Of a stretch of DNA of 64,000 nt, positions 1 through 11,700 are shown piece after piece (the stretch's first letter is position 1; each line of letters begins with the position of its first letter). The position numbers were made by a program, and so were the translations under genes. The DNA is from Calditrichota bacterium (lineage in GTDB: Bacteria > Electryoneota > RPQS01), in assembly GCA_020637395.1 (NCBI GenBank), contig JACJWA010000001.1, forward strand, positions 1-64,000. Reading direction: 5' to 3'. The notes beneath the pieces are model-generated. The model had not been told where the DNA came from. It searched no databases and saw only the letters and a program-made list of their open reading frames with translations.

Positions 1-161
1 TGAAATACAATACAACTTCTGACCTTCCAACTGACGAGGAAGATTGGCCAGATTATGTTCACTATGACGTGTTCACACAGATACTGGATGACGAATACAA
101 CTGTGCGAATACAAGGGCACTTCGTCCGCGCGATTCTGCCGACTGGCCAACAAATTGGTAA
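1..161 (+). CDS. 3' end of an unidentified protein (partial)
   Basis: An open frame runs from the window edge to a TAA at 159-161 and gives about 52 residues rich in Asp, Glu and Trp, ending in Pro-Thr-Asn-Trp. The start lies outside the window. No domain is recognisable. It runs in the same direction as the secreted-protein genes that follow, and its stop lies 26 nt before the next likely start, so it may be the end of another secreted protein; that is inference only. Confidence 0.5.
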   Translation, partial: KYNTTSDLPTDEEDWPDYVHYDVFTQILDDEYNCANTRALRPRDSADWPTNW

Positions 162-187
162 CACTAGATAAAGCTTTGGAAAAACAA

Positions 188-1072
188 ATGAATAAGATTT
201 CAGTAAGAAGCTCATCGCTTTCAGTTTACATGTTTTCGCTTTGCGCGCTTCTGGCGTTAGTTACAATGCCGAGCGAGAGTGTTTGCAAAACGAAAATAGG
301 TATTCAGATAGGAGGTGTGCAAGGGACAACTTGCGAGGGCGTTACACAAAACACTCTGTTGGCCGGTTCAATCGGGAATATTGCGGTCATTGTTCAAACT
401 GACGATCCGAGTGTAGCAGATGATTTCGAGAAGTTTCCGTCTACCGCACCGGGGTGGCTGCATCTTGAAGCAGGATATAGCTCTCCAGACAACGAGGGCT
501 TTGTGGCATCTCCTGAGATACTTGTGTTATTGGACCCGCACTTTTTTCTGTCGCAAGATCAAAAGGGGTTTAATGAAGCTGCGATACGGGGTGAAAGCCT
601 TAAGAGATTGGCAAGTAGGCAGGCATATCGATTTCGAATTCGGATTCCGGAAGAGTTAGCGAATCAGGAGGTATGTGTTAGAGCAATTATGGTTGATCGT
701 CCGTTTGATGATGTCGCGTCGATCTCAAGTACATTGGCCTGTGTTCCGGTTGTTTCACCGTGCTCCAGCGAAGATACAATCCTGGTTGGCACATCTTTGG
801 TCATATATACGCACAGTGAAGGTGGCTTCGATCGCGTTATCGTGATAACTGACTCGTTATTGGCAACTGGATGGCGCTCTTCAGAGGGATTATCTTTGGC
901 ACAATCGGCAGCGAATGTACTTGGTATGCATGAGAAGAGACTTGAGTACCTTGACCTGCAGTACGCGACCTTTGGAACTTCAGGACTCCTTCCTTCTGGG
1001 CCAAATGAAGCCGAATCTGACTATCAACGTACACGTGCCGCAATTCTAAGAGCTATCGCTGACCAGAAATAG
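188..1072 (+). CDS. secreted protein of unknown function
   Basis: A 294-residue protein. I chose the ATG at 188 because it opens a Sec-type signal peptide (basic MNKISVR start, hydrophobic core to about residue 30, mature part starting near the Val-Cys-Lys). A TTG further upstream at 155 would overlap the preceding gene. The body has no family I recognise; it has several Cys residues and a predicted mixed alpha/beta composition with a helical, charged C-terminus. It lacks the type IX C-terminal domain of its neighbours. The next gene begins 25 nt downstream, so they are probably cotranscribed. Confidence 0.6.
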   Translation: MNKISVRSSSLSVYMFSLCALLALVTMPSESVCKTKIGIQIGGVQGTTCEGVTQNTLLAGSIGNIAVIVQTDDPSVADDFEKFPSTAPGWLHLEAGYSSPDNEGFVASPEILVLLDPHFFLSQDQKGFNEAAIRGESLKRLASRQAYRFRIRIPEELANQEVCVRAIMVDRPFDDVASISSTLACVPVVSPCSSEDTILVGTSLVIYTHSEGGFDRVIVITDSLLATGWRSSEGLSLAQSAANVLGMHEKRLEYLDLQYATFGTSGLLPSGPNEAESDYQRTRAAILRAIADQK

Positions 1073-1096
1073 TAATAAGGTGACGCGAGACATATC

Positions 1097-4000
1097 ATGT
1101 TAAGATACTTCTGCATTGCTGTTTTGGCCATTTCAGTAAGCACTAAAGCACAATTGTCCATTACATCTGAGTCAGGTTTTTTTGGAATCCCTGGCGCGGA
1201 TAGCTTGAACGATGTGTGGTTCGATGACATCACCAATTCAACGAGCTTTGGTTATGTTCACCCTGTAGATATTGACGTTTTAAAGCTTTCCCCGGCGGAT
1301 TACAGGATCGTGATTCTTGATGCCATTGAAAGTATGCAGGTGGATACAACAGATGAAACCGAAGGGCTCTTCCATGTTCTTAAAATGGATCAGGCAAACG
1401 GTCTGTCGCCGGGTGAAGTCGTGTATTCCGGGTCAAGCGGTGATACGGCCGTTCACGATGCTACCGCAATGTGTCAGATGAAGCAAGGCGAATACTTCAA
1501 TCCGGAAACGGATAGAATCGCTGTTACGTTTTGGCAAGGCAACAAGATTGGTCTCTTTTCCTTTGATAAGTGGACTAATAGATTCACTCTTGAAGATACA
1601 ATAGAAATTGCGGCAAGTAGTCCGATCGGGATCTACTACGCATTCAATCAGTTTTTTGTGGTTAGCGAGGATTCGCAAGCTGTCTATCGTTTGGATGCAA
1701 ATGGCACCCAACTTGGCCGATATGGACAATGGGGATTGTCGTCAAACGGCTATCAGTGGATTAGCGCGATTGATTGCCACTTAGAGTCGGGAAGCACGTT
1801 GCATATGTACCTTTGCGACGGTGAGTATAGACGAGTTGACCATCTGATTGCTATCGCATCGGACTCCGCTATCAGAAGAGTGTCGCAAGATTGGGCACGG
1901 GCTATTGACAGCGTTGAATACTATATTCATGAGGTCGCACTCCTTCCTAGTTCCAAGCTACTTGGATTCAATAGGCTGGAAAGACGTTTCTATTTGTGGG
2001 ACGATATCAACGATTTGGCAGGGGCAGACAGATGTAACTGGATGTGGCCGGATACACTCTCACAGCCAATCCATATGTGGCAATCGCTTGGGCGCTTAGT
2101 ACTTGCCTATGTGCCGGACACGAGCGGTTGGACGATGAAGTCTTTCCAGGTCAATAGTGAAACGTTCGACAATCCCATCTCCTATCCTGACACTCACTGG
2201 ACCGTGGCGATGTCGCCGATCTATGTGACGGACAAGATTGTCGTCGGAGCAGGCGAGTTCCTGACGATAGACGCAGGAGTGGAAGTGCTGTTCGACGAGG
2301 GAACATGCATTCGGGTGGATTCCGGAGGTGTGCTGACCGTGAACGGAAGTTCGAACGATTCGGTGCAAATGCACAGCATGGACGTTGGCGAGGCGTGGGC
2401 CGGAATCACTATCATCGGCGGCACAATCAGTATGAACTACACGGCGCTGTCGGATGGAGACTCCGCCTGTATTTTCACATACGCTCCCGATTCTGTGAGC
2501 CTGAGCAACAGCACATTCGTGGGCAATCGGATGTTGGGCAATCGCGGCACGGTCAGACTCACAGGCTCGCCCTCCATTATTCAGTTCGTCCAGAGCTGTG
2601 ACATCTCCGGAGGCGCGGCGGAAGGCGTCGGTCTCTATGCTTACAACTGTTCTGTGAAAATCGGGGATGTAATCGTTCACGACTGCTCAAAGATAAACGC
2701 TCAGTTCATGGCGGTGACGGGGAATATTGAAGGTTGCACATTTGCGGATCCGACCGACAAGTATGGTGTGATGTTCGCAAGTGCGGGAACAACCCCCAAC
2801 TTTCAGTGCTGTGCCTTCAAGAATCTAAGACCGGCAACCGGAACATGGAAAAGCACGATCTATGCTGCCCTCGGAACGGGCCCGACCTTTGGCTACACCG
2901 GAACAAGCGGCGGTGTCAGCAATGTCTTCGAAGACAGCAGTGACTACATTCTGAGAATGTCAGGGTGGACCGTACTGCCGATTATTCAGGCAGAGAGCTC
3001 CGGACCGGGCGGAAGAAACGATTGGTATCAACGCAAGGCAAGTGGAAAGTACATTTCGTGGGGGCTTCCATATCCGAATCCGCTGACTCCCTACTACGCA
3101 AAAGAGCAGTTCTGGGATCGCATTCCGGCAGACAGTTCAGACTTTAGTCCAAGCGATCCAGCATACTTCTCGCTAGGCTCGCCGCCGGGACAAAGGTGGG
3201 ATCTCTGCGGAGGTGCGGAAGCAAGTCTTTCGCCCGAGACACGCGCAGGTATTGCTCTCGATGACGTTCTTCCCGAACAGGACTCCTTGTTCTCGGTGGG
3301 AATGGCAGCTGAGCTAAATGAAGACTACCAGACGGCGCAGGAGATCTTTCGTACTATTGCCTCATCCGCTGAAAGTAACCAACTTGCCTGGCAAGCGGTT
3401 TCACACGTCGTCTCCACTCAACGAAGACTTGATTCCGAAGCTGGCGAGGCCTGGATCCCCGCATTGATTGATAGCTTGATCGAAGCAGACCAATCTGCAT
3501 ATTCAACTTGGTTGTACGGAAATCGGCTCTTGGCAAGCTATCGCCTTGCGCGCGAGGAGTACTCCGATGCGATGGCGCTTTGCACCGCGCTGCTGAACAG
3601 CGGTCTGCCAGAGGTGGACTCGATCCTTGTCAGCATTGACTTGTTGGGTATTCAGATGGCAGCAGGCTTTGGAGACGGAGGCGGAAGTCTTGATGAGTCG
3701 GACCTTTCGCCGCTTCCCTTGGATCTTAGATGCTCTTCGTTGTCAGATGCCATTGACCGGCAAGCTCACTTGTTGGAGGTGTTGTCCGGACTTGACTCTG
3801 AGAGTGGAGAGGACAACCAATCACCGGCAATTCCGACCGTATACAAACTGTATCAGAACTTTCCCAACCCATTCAATCCGAGCACGCAGATTCAGTTTGA
3901 CTTGCCCGAAGGAGCACGCGTGCTGCTGCGAATCTTCAATACGCTGGGACAGGAAGTTGCCACGATCAAGAATGTCACGTACCCTGCCGGTCATCATATC

Positions 4001-4114
4001 GTTACGTGGAATGGAAAGTCCAATTCGGGAACCGACGTCGCCACGGGCCTCTACATTTATCAGATTCAAGCCGGCTCATTCACGAGTGCGCGAAAATTGG
4101 TAATCTTAAGATGA
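1097..4114 (+). CDS. large secreted beta-helix protein with type IX-like C-terminal sorting domain
   Basis: A 1005-residue exported protein. Residues 1-18 form a signal peptide. About residues 30-370 look like a propeller- or BNR-like beta region. About residues 375-640 are Gly/Asn/Ser-rich beta-strand repeats typical of a right-handed parallel beta-helix. About residues 730-850 form an alpha-helical, TPR-like stretch. The last 85 residues carry the FlgD/type IX sorting signature: NFPNPFNPST, then GQEVA, then GLYIYQI and a basic tail. The order beta-helix, helical repeat, sorting domain recurs in the 2080-residue protein at 5723, so both belong to one modular family. It is probably exported by a type IX system and held at or released from the surface. 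The substrate is unknown. Confidence 0.8.
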   Translation: MLRYFCIAVLAISVSTKAQLSITSESGFFGIPGADSLNDVWFDDITNSTSFGYVHPVDIDVLKLSPADYRIVILDAIESMQVDTTDETEGLFHVLKMDQANGLSPGEVVYSGSSGDTAVHDATAMCQMKQGEYFNPETDRIAVTFWQGNKIGLFSFDKWTNRFTLEDTIEIAASSPIGIYYAFNQFFVVSEDSQAVYRLDANGTQLGRYGQWGLSSNGYQWISAIDCHLESGSTLHMYLCDGEYRRVDHLIAIASDSAIRRVSQDWARAIDSVEYYIHEVALLPSSKLLGFNRLERRFYLWDDINDLAGADRCNWMWPDTLSQPIHMWQSLGRLVLAYVPDTSGWTMKSFQVNSETFDNPISYPDTHWTVAMSPIYVTDKIVVGAGEFLTIDAGVEVLFDEGTCIRVDSGGVLTVNGSSNDSVQMHSMDVGEAWAGITIIGGTISMNYTALSDGDSACIFTYAPDSVSLSNSTFVGNRMLGNRGTVRLTGSPSIIQFVQSCDISGGAAEGVGLYAYNCSVKIGDVIVHDCSKINAQFMAVTGNIEGCTFADPTDKYGVMFASAGTTPNFQCCAFKNLRPATGTWKSTIYAALGTGPTFGYTGTSGGVSNVFEDSSDYILRMSGWTVLPIIQAESSGPGGRNDWYQRKASGKYISWGLPYPNPLTPYYAKEQFWDRIPADSSDFSPSDPAYFSLGSPPGQRWDLCGGAEASLSPETRAGIALDDVLPEQDSLFSVGMAAELNEDYQTAQEIFRTIASSAESNQLAWQAVSHVVSTQRRLDSEAGEAWIPALIDSLIEADQSAYSTWLYGNRLLASYRLAREEYSDAMALCTALLNSGLPEVDSILVSIDLLGIQMAAGFGDGGGSLDESDLSPLPLDLRCSSLSDAIDRQAHLLEVLSGLDSESGEDNQSPAIPTVYKLYQNFPNPFNPSTQIQFDLPEGARVLLRIFNTLGQEVATIKNVTYPAGHHIVTWNGKSNSGTDVATGLYIYQIQAGSFTSARKLVILR

Positions 4115-4207
4115 TCTTGCTTTCTGCCAACTCAGATAGCTTCTTGGAGCACATCAAGTGGGCCGAGGTCAGCGAGCATTAGAATGCCCAAACAGGAGAA
4201 TTCACTC

Positions 4208-5698
4208 ATGCGTTACACAATCTTATCACTGCTGCTGGCCGCGAATGCCTGCTTTGCCCAGGAGGTGATCTGGGTGCGCGACGGGGAGACGGGAAGCTCG
4301 CAATTTGGTGCGGGCATTTATCCGCTTGGTGATCAGAATGATGACGGCTTTGACGATTGGGCGGTTGCGTCGAGCGATGGCCTTGATTTCTTTTATGGCG
4401 GATCACCGCCGGGAGCAACGCCCTACTTGTCATTTCGTCCGCGCCAGAATCCACCACAAGGCATGCACAATTACCGTACGATAGGCGATGTCAACGGAGA
4501 CGGGTATGAGGACTGGTGGGTGTTCTACTACCAGTCGGGAAGTGATAGTGTATCGCTCGAAATCTTTGGTGGCGGACCAACTGCAGACACAATTCCGGAA
4601 TTCGTGATTACCTTGGACTATGATGCTGGAGAGGACTATGGAGATCGTGTGGGTGACCACAACGGTGACGGTTTTGACGACTTCTATTATTTTCGCAGGG
4701 GGCTGGACTTGGCAACATTCTATCTTGGAAGTGCAAACTGGAATCTCGTCCCAAGCTTTGCCAATAGGGGTGAGCCAATTGGCTCGCGCAATAGCTTACC
4801 CACTCAGGGAGCTTTTGGAGACTTCAATGGCGACGGATTTGATGATTATCTAACAGGAACTGCTCCTCCGAATGAACACACGTATGTATTCTTTGGCGCA
4901 TCCGAGCCCGATACTGTACCTGACCTGGATTGGGCTGGCAACTTCGATTTTCCCGCGACGCTGTCTGCCGATCTGAACAGCGACGGCGCAGCGGATCTGG
5001 CGGTCAGTCGAGATCCTCGAACGATCGAGGTACACCTTGGTGGCGAAGATGTTTCACCGATACCGCTCTTTACACTGTCCTACGAAGGGTGTAACAACGT
5101 GGCGCACGGAATCATGTCGGCCGGCGATTATAACGGGGATGGCTTTGAGGATTTGGTGATCGTCAATGACCCCTGTGACAACGGTTTCGGGAGACTGTGC
5201 TTGTTCTTGGGCGGTTTTTGGTTGAATGCAGATCCGGTATTGGAAATTACGGGATTGAGCGCGCCACCGTTTGACGATGTCCCCATCTGGAGATCGGTGG
5301 GCTTGGGTGACGTGAACGGGGACGGGATTGACGATCTGGCGATTGCCTGTCAGGGCGACATTCTGGACGGGCGGCGGGGCCGGGTGGTGATTCTGTCGGG
5401 CGATACCACAATGCATGTGGATGCCAGAGAGCTTCCCCCTCTGGCGCAGACTCTATCCTTGTCGGTCTATCCGAACCCAGCCAATGGGTTTGTGCGGATT
5501 GACCTGGAACAGGGGCTGCGGCGGAACAGCGAGATTCAGATCTACAATTTATTGGGGCAAGTGGTGGATCGTCTTACGCTGCCCTCCGGCGCGCCATCCT
5601 TGAACTATGACGTGACCGGACTCTCCACCGGCCTCTACCTTGTTCAAGCTGATCTCGGAACAAACGTGATAACACAAAAACTCGTGGTCGTGAAATAG
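4208..5698 (+). CDS. FG-GAP repeat surface protein with type IX-like C-terminal domain
   Basis: A 496-residue secreted protein. I preferred the ATG at 4208 over 4184 because an AGGAG at 4194-4198 sits 9 nt ahead of it and it opens directly onto a signal peptide (MRYTILSLLLAANACFA). The mature part contains repeated Asp-rich calcium-binding loops of the form GDxNGDGxDD (for example near residues 90, 150, 205, 315 and 385), the hallmark of FG-GAP/VCBS integrin-like beta-propeller repeats. The C-terminus (YPNPANGFVRI, then LLGQVV, then GLYLVQ) is the type IX sorting domain in a shorter form. Likely an adhesive or matrix protein at the cell surface; the partner is unknown. Confidence 0.82.
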   Translation: MRYTILSLLLAANACFAQEVIWVRDGETGSSQFGAGIYPLGDQNDDGFDDWAVASSDGLDFFYGGSPPGATPYLSFRPRQNPPQGMHNYRTIGDVNGDGYEDWWVFYYQSGSDSVSLEIFGGGPTADTIPEFVITLDYDAGEDYGDRVGDHNGDGFDDFYYFRRGLDLATFYLGSANWNLVPSFANRGEPIGSRNSLPTQGAFGDFNGDGFDDYLTGTAPPNEHTYVFFGASEPDTVPDLDWAGNFDFPATLSADLNSDGAADLAVSRDPRTIEVHLGGEDVSPIPLFTLSYEGCNNVAHGIMSAGDYNGDGFEDLVIVNDPCDNGFGRLCLFLGGFWLNADPVLEITGLSAPPFDDVPIWRSVGLGDVNGDGIDDLAIACQGDILDGRRGRVVILSGDTTMHVDARELPPLAQTLSLSVYPNPANGFVRIDLEQGLRRNSEIQIYNLLGQVVDRLTLPSGAPSLNYDVTGLSTGLYLVQADLGTNVITQKLVVVK

Positions 5699-5722
5699 AA
5701 GGTAGAAAGGAAAGATGCACTC

Positions 5723-8700
5723 ATGCAACGCATCACAGCACCCCTGTCCATTCAGTTGCTCTGCGCGCTACTGTTGGCAGGTTTTCAGAACGCGCTGGCC
5801 TTTGACGTCAGCGCCTACTACGATCCTCGGTCGCTCTTGATGGTACATATGCGTGAAAACTATGGCTGCTGGCAGCTTGGAAACTGTACTCCGGATCCAA
5901 ACGACGCAGCTTGCTCAAAGGAAAACCAGGATATCTGGCTGAGCAACTTGCAGAACAATGATGAAGCATTGCAGTGGTTGGAAGACCTTGGAGTTACGAC
6001 TCTCTGTGTCTTCTACCCCAAGGACAGCACGCACTATTGGCCCGATCTTCAGAACTACGATTTCGATGTCATGAACGGCCTGCAGGATAATACTCTCTAC
6101 CGCTACTTTGAAGCGCAAAATCACGAGGTCGTGTTTGCGGATCAGGGTGACGACTATGTCGCGCCGGACACAGCGATTGGGAGTTGGGGGAAATACACAA
6201 GCATTGAAGAAAATGTTCAATTAGATGTTCTTAATAATCGCGGGAATGTTTTACGTTTCGACACTCTTGCTGCCGACACGTTTTTCCGTCCGGCGAAGAA
6301 TTTCGACTGGTGGTTAGGGTGGCAGCGGAGTTGGGATGATTCGCCGATGACGTTTGTGACAACGATCCGAGGCAAAGTTGACAGCAGCGTCACGGATACG
6401 GTGGTAATCGCCAGACTTTACTTTTTTTGCAGGATTCCCGGCTGGTGGCGTGACGGTGTTGGAAATGACCCAGACAAGACGTGGGCAAGGTTTGGGCCGG
6501 TTGAGATCAGAAATCATGACTTTGACGACGGGGCTCCGTTCTTTGGCAAAGAGAAGTATTGGACAACGCCTAACACGTTTGACTATTTTGCTGAAGGCGG
6601 AACGGCTTGGCCGGATGAAGTCGTCCCACCGACGACCTACGGAAGCACGGTCAACGAACCGTTCAAGCACGGCACGACTCGCTGGAACTGGCATGAATAT
6701 GAGTATCGTTTCGTGATCAAAACGACAGGAGCGCTTCCCTTCAGTCTGTACGACATGAGCGTTTCGGATCTCGCTTACCACGAGCTGTTCGAGGCCGAGT
6801 CCACTCCGACGTTCGACTCTCTGACGTACTTCGCCGATCAGGTCGGCAACAAGTTTCAAGAGGTTAAGAACGTCAGCTCGGGCAAATTGATTAATTGGTA
6901 TTATGATGAATGGGATCCGCCTTTTAATCGGCCCATGGCAAAGACGACGGGAATCTTGAACCAGAGATTCGGGGTAGGACTTCTGGTAAACGGAGGGGGC
7001 GTGACGTATGATGGAGGAGGTTGGCGAGGCACGTTTCACGAAGAACTGGACGATCAAGGTACTCATGTTGACGTGGAAATGAATGAATTCTATCCTTTGA
7101 GCGGTGATAGTACTTGCCAGCCTTCGCAAACGGTTCTTCCCGAATATGGGGATCGAGCAATGATGGTACCAAACGGTTTCTGGACGGAGTATTCTTCAGA
7201 TGCACCCTATCTTGTGTTTGAGGAAGCGGACTGCCCTGATACCAATAAATGTGTTTACCCTGACTCGTGTGACGGTGAACCATGTAGTGAAGATTCCACG
7301 CCCTGTCCATTTACATTTGAATCGTTTAGTGGAAAGAAGTCACTTCAGTGCGCGTTAGATGTAGATTTGTGGGGAAGACGAGGGCTTGATGTGCCTTATG
7401 GACTTGTCCCGCAACCCGATAGCGGGGCGTATCCGGGACTAATTCGACAAATTGAATTGGTCAAGGAAAGAGGAACGAAACATTGGATGCTGATTCAAAC
7501 TCGAGGGGAGTATGCCAGGAACTATGACAGGAGCGATTTCGACTGGTATGGGTCGGGTAGGATCGCAACCCCTAATGAGGTCGAACTTCTTGCCTGGCTT
7601 GCTGTTGCATGCAATACAGACGGCATTATGTGGTACTGGGGTTCATCGCTTATGGATACAACTTCTGCACGGCAGGATGGAAATAGCGGACTGCTTGAAT
7701 TTGAAAGCCATGATGACTTTTGTTCCCCACGGACGATTGTCAAGACCCCACAATATTATGCCGCCAAAGAGGTGGCTCACAAGATACACGAGATCGCTCC
7801 GACGTTGGACGCACTGGAGTTTGTAAAGACGTATGCGAGCCGAGCGTTTGAGACAAACTATCCTAACAGCAATCTTGAGGCGACATGGATAGACACGCTT
7901 GCGATGGGAAGCGTGGTTACACAGTATGATAGTATCCTTGTTGTGGATGGCCTCGCCACCTTCCCACCTTCAGACAATGGTTGGAGCACAGCTCGTGATG
8001 AAAACGAGTACATCCAGGTTTCTCGATTTAGGACTCCAGGAGTGACAGAGAATGACTACTGGTTCCTAATTGTGAATAGGCGTGCCTTGGAAGACGAAAA
8101 GCGAAGAGTTCGTTTATCGTTCGAAGTAGATACGCTCTACGAAGAGATAGACTACATGGTTGAATACTTGTTGCAGGATTCCGCAGCAATGTGTAGCACT
8201 TACAGCATTCATGCGAGACCAGGTGCAGGACGCAAACTCTATGTTGATCTTGAGCCGGGCGAAGCAGAATTGTTGCATGTCTTCATTATGGATACCACCG
8301 ATCTCGTCATCGAAGACGACACGGTGACTCTCAAGGCTCCAGCCTACTACAACCGCAACATCGTTTTAAGAAACGCGAACGTGACGATCATTCCGGACAC
8401 GGCGATTCAGCACTACACTTACATCAAGGGTAGCGAAGCCGTTCAAGCATGGAAGGATTCGCTGGAGATTCTGTTTGCACCCGGCAAAGGAATCATTCTG
8501 GCAGAGCCGGACAGCGGCGAAACTAACAAGCTGACGATTCTGGGCAATGACAGCACGCAGATCATCCTGAAGTGTTCCAAGGGCGGTGACTTCAGGTGGA
8601 AGGGGATAGACCTGTCGGGATGGAGCAACAAGAGCTCTGTGTCCCTGCAAAATACCATAGTCGCCCACGCAGAGTTCGGAATATTCACTTCGGGCAAAAA

Positions 8701-11700
8701 GAACACGGACAGCTTGGTGGCGTGCAAGTTTCTGAACAACAGAATCGGAGTGTACGCAAATGGACAACGGACACTATATGTTACGGATTGCACTTTTGAA
8801 TCGAATGACATAGGGATTCAGCTTCAGTCAGGCACTGTCCTGCGAGGCATCAATACCTCAGTGACCGGCTCCCGACGGCATGGCATTCTTGCCGTAAAGG
8901 GATGCACCGTAGACATAGATAGTGTCATTGTCTCGGACGGATCAACCGGAGGCAAGACTTTCGGAGGTATTCGCACAGTAAACTCGGATACATGGGCGAA
9001 GTGCTGCAAGATTGTCGAGAACCAGGGAATTGGTTACGAATCCGTAGGTGGATCGGCGGTTTTTGCATCAATTGACACGTCGTACCGTCGCCTTGGCGCC
9101 AATTGGTTCTGCAATAACGGACGCGAGGAATTGGTCCTCGACGGACCAATGTTTGTGTGGTTGAAAGACGGATACAATTCAGTTTTTGATACCGTGAATG
9201 TAGACTTGCGGGAACTCATCTGGGTTTCCCACGATAGCCTGAACGCCTCGCTGGATTGGACCAACAACCACTGGAATGGCCTCACGTCGAACGAAGATAT
9301 CTCTGTACATTTCAGATCAACTGCAATGGACTCTGCACTTACACCGGACTGCGAGCCTTCATTGGAGCTGCAGCCTGATCTTTGTTACCTACCACAGATT
9401 ACGCCAGACTCGGCACCCTGCATCGTAGAGGGAATACAAGAGGAATTTGGTTTGGACTTCGTAACCGCAGAAACAGTGTACCAAAACACTCTAGCGAATG
9501 CATCTCCCTCCTGTCCAACTGTCGCAACGGTGAATAGGCTTCTGGCCGTCAACTACCTTGCCGGCACAAGCGCGTCTACGACACTTGGATATCTTGATGC
9601 GGTGCTTGATACTGCAAGCGACGTTGCAACAAGGCACGCGGCGAAGCTCGGAGTTGCAATGACGCTTTCAGAGGGTTTCGCCAATTGGGACAGCGCTTTA
9701 ACGATCTACCAGCAGGTAATCGACAGTGCGGACGGCGATATCTACCGCAAGATTGACGGTCAAGTGGGCTTGTTGATGACAGAAATGCGGGAAGAAGAGT
9801 CGGACACTGTAGATGGGCTGACCTATGCGGAACTGAGTGACTTCTTGGACTCTCTGGATCAGATTCTCGGCCAACGCTTCGTGTGGACGCAATATGAGAT
9901 TACGGATAGTGTGGTGATGTACGCTCCGACGCGTGTGGACAGCATGATCAACGTGCGCGGCGATGGCGTGCTCACCATTCTCCCGCATCCTGGGTACAGC
10001 AACCCTGTTGTGGAATTCGTGGATCACGGGGCGATCAATGTGTTCGGAACGGACACAACCAAGGCAAAGGGCAAACTTTATGTATACGGCAAACCGGACA
10101 ATCGAGTCGTGTTGCACTGGGCAGATTCGACGGGAACCAAGAATGTCCACTCGGATCGCGGTTTCGTGAAGCTTCGGAATGCTGATTTTCGCGGTAACGG
10201 GTTTGTGAATCAAACTGAGGACTTGCAAGGTTACTATACAGGTATGCGGCGGGCGACGTTTCAGGCCGATTCCTGCTCATTCACATGGTTCGACGAAGGC
10301 GTCATGGTAAAGGCCACGGATACGACCAGCTATATGAATGCCTGCACGCTCTCTTACATGGGTGGAAGCACGTCCTATTCCGGCTATGGAGCAGACTTGA
10401 TTCTGCTGAAGGCGGATCAGTTCAGGATCGAAGACTGTGTATTTGAAGGGAATGATGGCGTCGGCATTTACCACGCTCTCTCGTATGATGTCACGATTTC
10501 AAACACGACGATCCGCAATGGCGCAAAGGTCGGCCTATTAGGAGCCTCCTCCGCCGGAAGCAATGCGCGAGTGGAGTGTTGCACGTTTGAAGAGAATGGC
10601 GACAGTCTTGCGGAACTCTGGACTCTCGGGGTTCTCTATGATTTGGTGGAGGGCCACAATTCGTTCTCTGACAGCACTGGTCCGTTGATCAAGTCGAGCG
10701 ACCCATCGTATGTTGACATTGAGAATGGCGAGAATTTCTTTGAAGTCTGGGGCGACGGCCGCTATCTGGAGTCCGGTGATACGAATGATGTGTGGGATGT
10801 TACGTGGAACACGTGGAGTCCCGCAATGCCGGATGACAGCACGTTCTTTGACTATCTTTGGCCTATGACGCCTTCCAAGTGGACCGTTGATTCATCGTTG
10901 ACCGACTTCGTTGCCTGTGGTGAATCAGGCGTGTCGTCCATGGGCGGAGGTGGTTGGCTGGTCCTGAATCCCGGAGACGCGACGTCAGGGCTCTATTCTT
11001 CTGATGAAGATGACAATCTTAAGACGAAGGATCCGGCTGAGGAAACTGTTCAAAAGAAGTCCGACCGGAAGTCCAACCACAGCGAGCAGAAGTTTGCGGA
11101 GACAACAAAGAAAGAGCTTCGCTCCGCCGCTCAAACTCGCAAGCTGGCCAAGATCGACTTGGCGGTTCAGCATCATCGTGAGCTGGCGGATTGGCGAAAC
11201 CTGCGCAGCGAGCGAAGTGGTTCGCGCCTTGTGCAGGAGGCCATGCGCTTCGTGACCGAGCATCGCGGATCGGAATTCACACCGGCGGCACTTACGCTGA
11301 TCGCAGGCGCACCGCGCAAGGGAGCGGTCGGGAACACGTCCAGCAAGTTCTTGCGCGCATTCGCAGATGAGAGTAAGGACAAGTCGCTTCGAAATCTCTC
11401 CAGAAGACTTGCCTGTCAGGCCCTGGCCTTTGAAGGCAAACCTGCCGAAGCGCTTGCCGGTTTGGAAGAGATGATTTCAAGATCAGGTTCACCGCGCGAC
11501 TCGTTGCAAGCTCTGCTGGACGCCATGCTGTTGTACTACGACTTTCACGGAACAGGAAAGCTGCAGCCACGCACTCCACAAGTTGTTGTGACCGATCCTT
11601 ACGATCTCGTGAAATTGTCCTTGGACATTGTGCTGCGTCTCGACGATCCCGATCTTGGCCTTGATAACAAGCAGCTGGGCATTCCTACATCTTACGAGCT

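Noticed and set aside
54..70. A 16-base repeat shared with 21664-21680.
   Set aside because: About one such chance pair is expected in 64 kb; the surroundings are unrelated.
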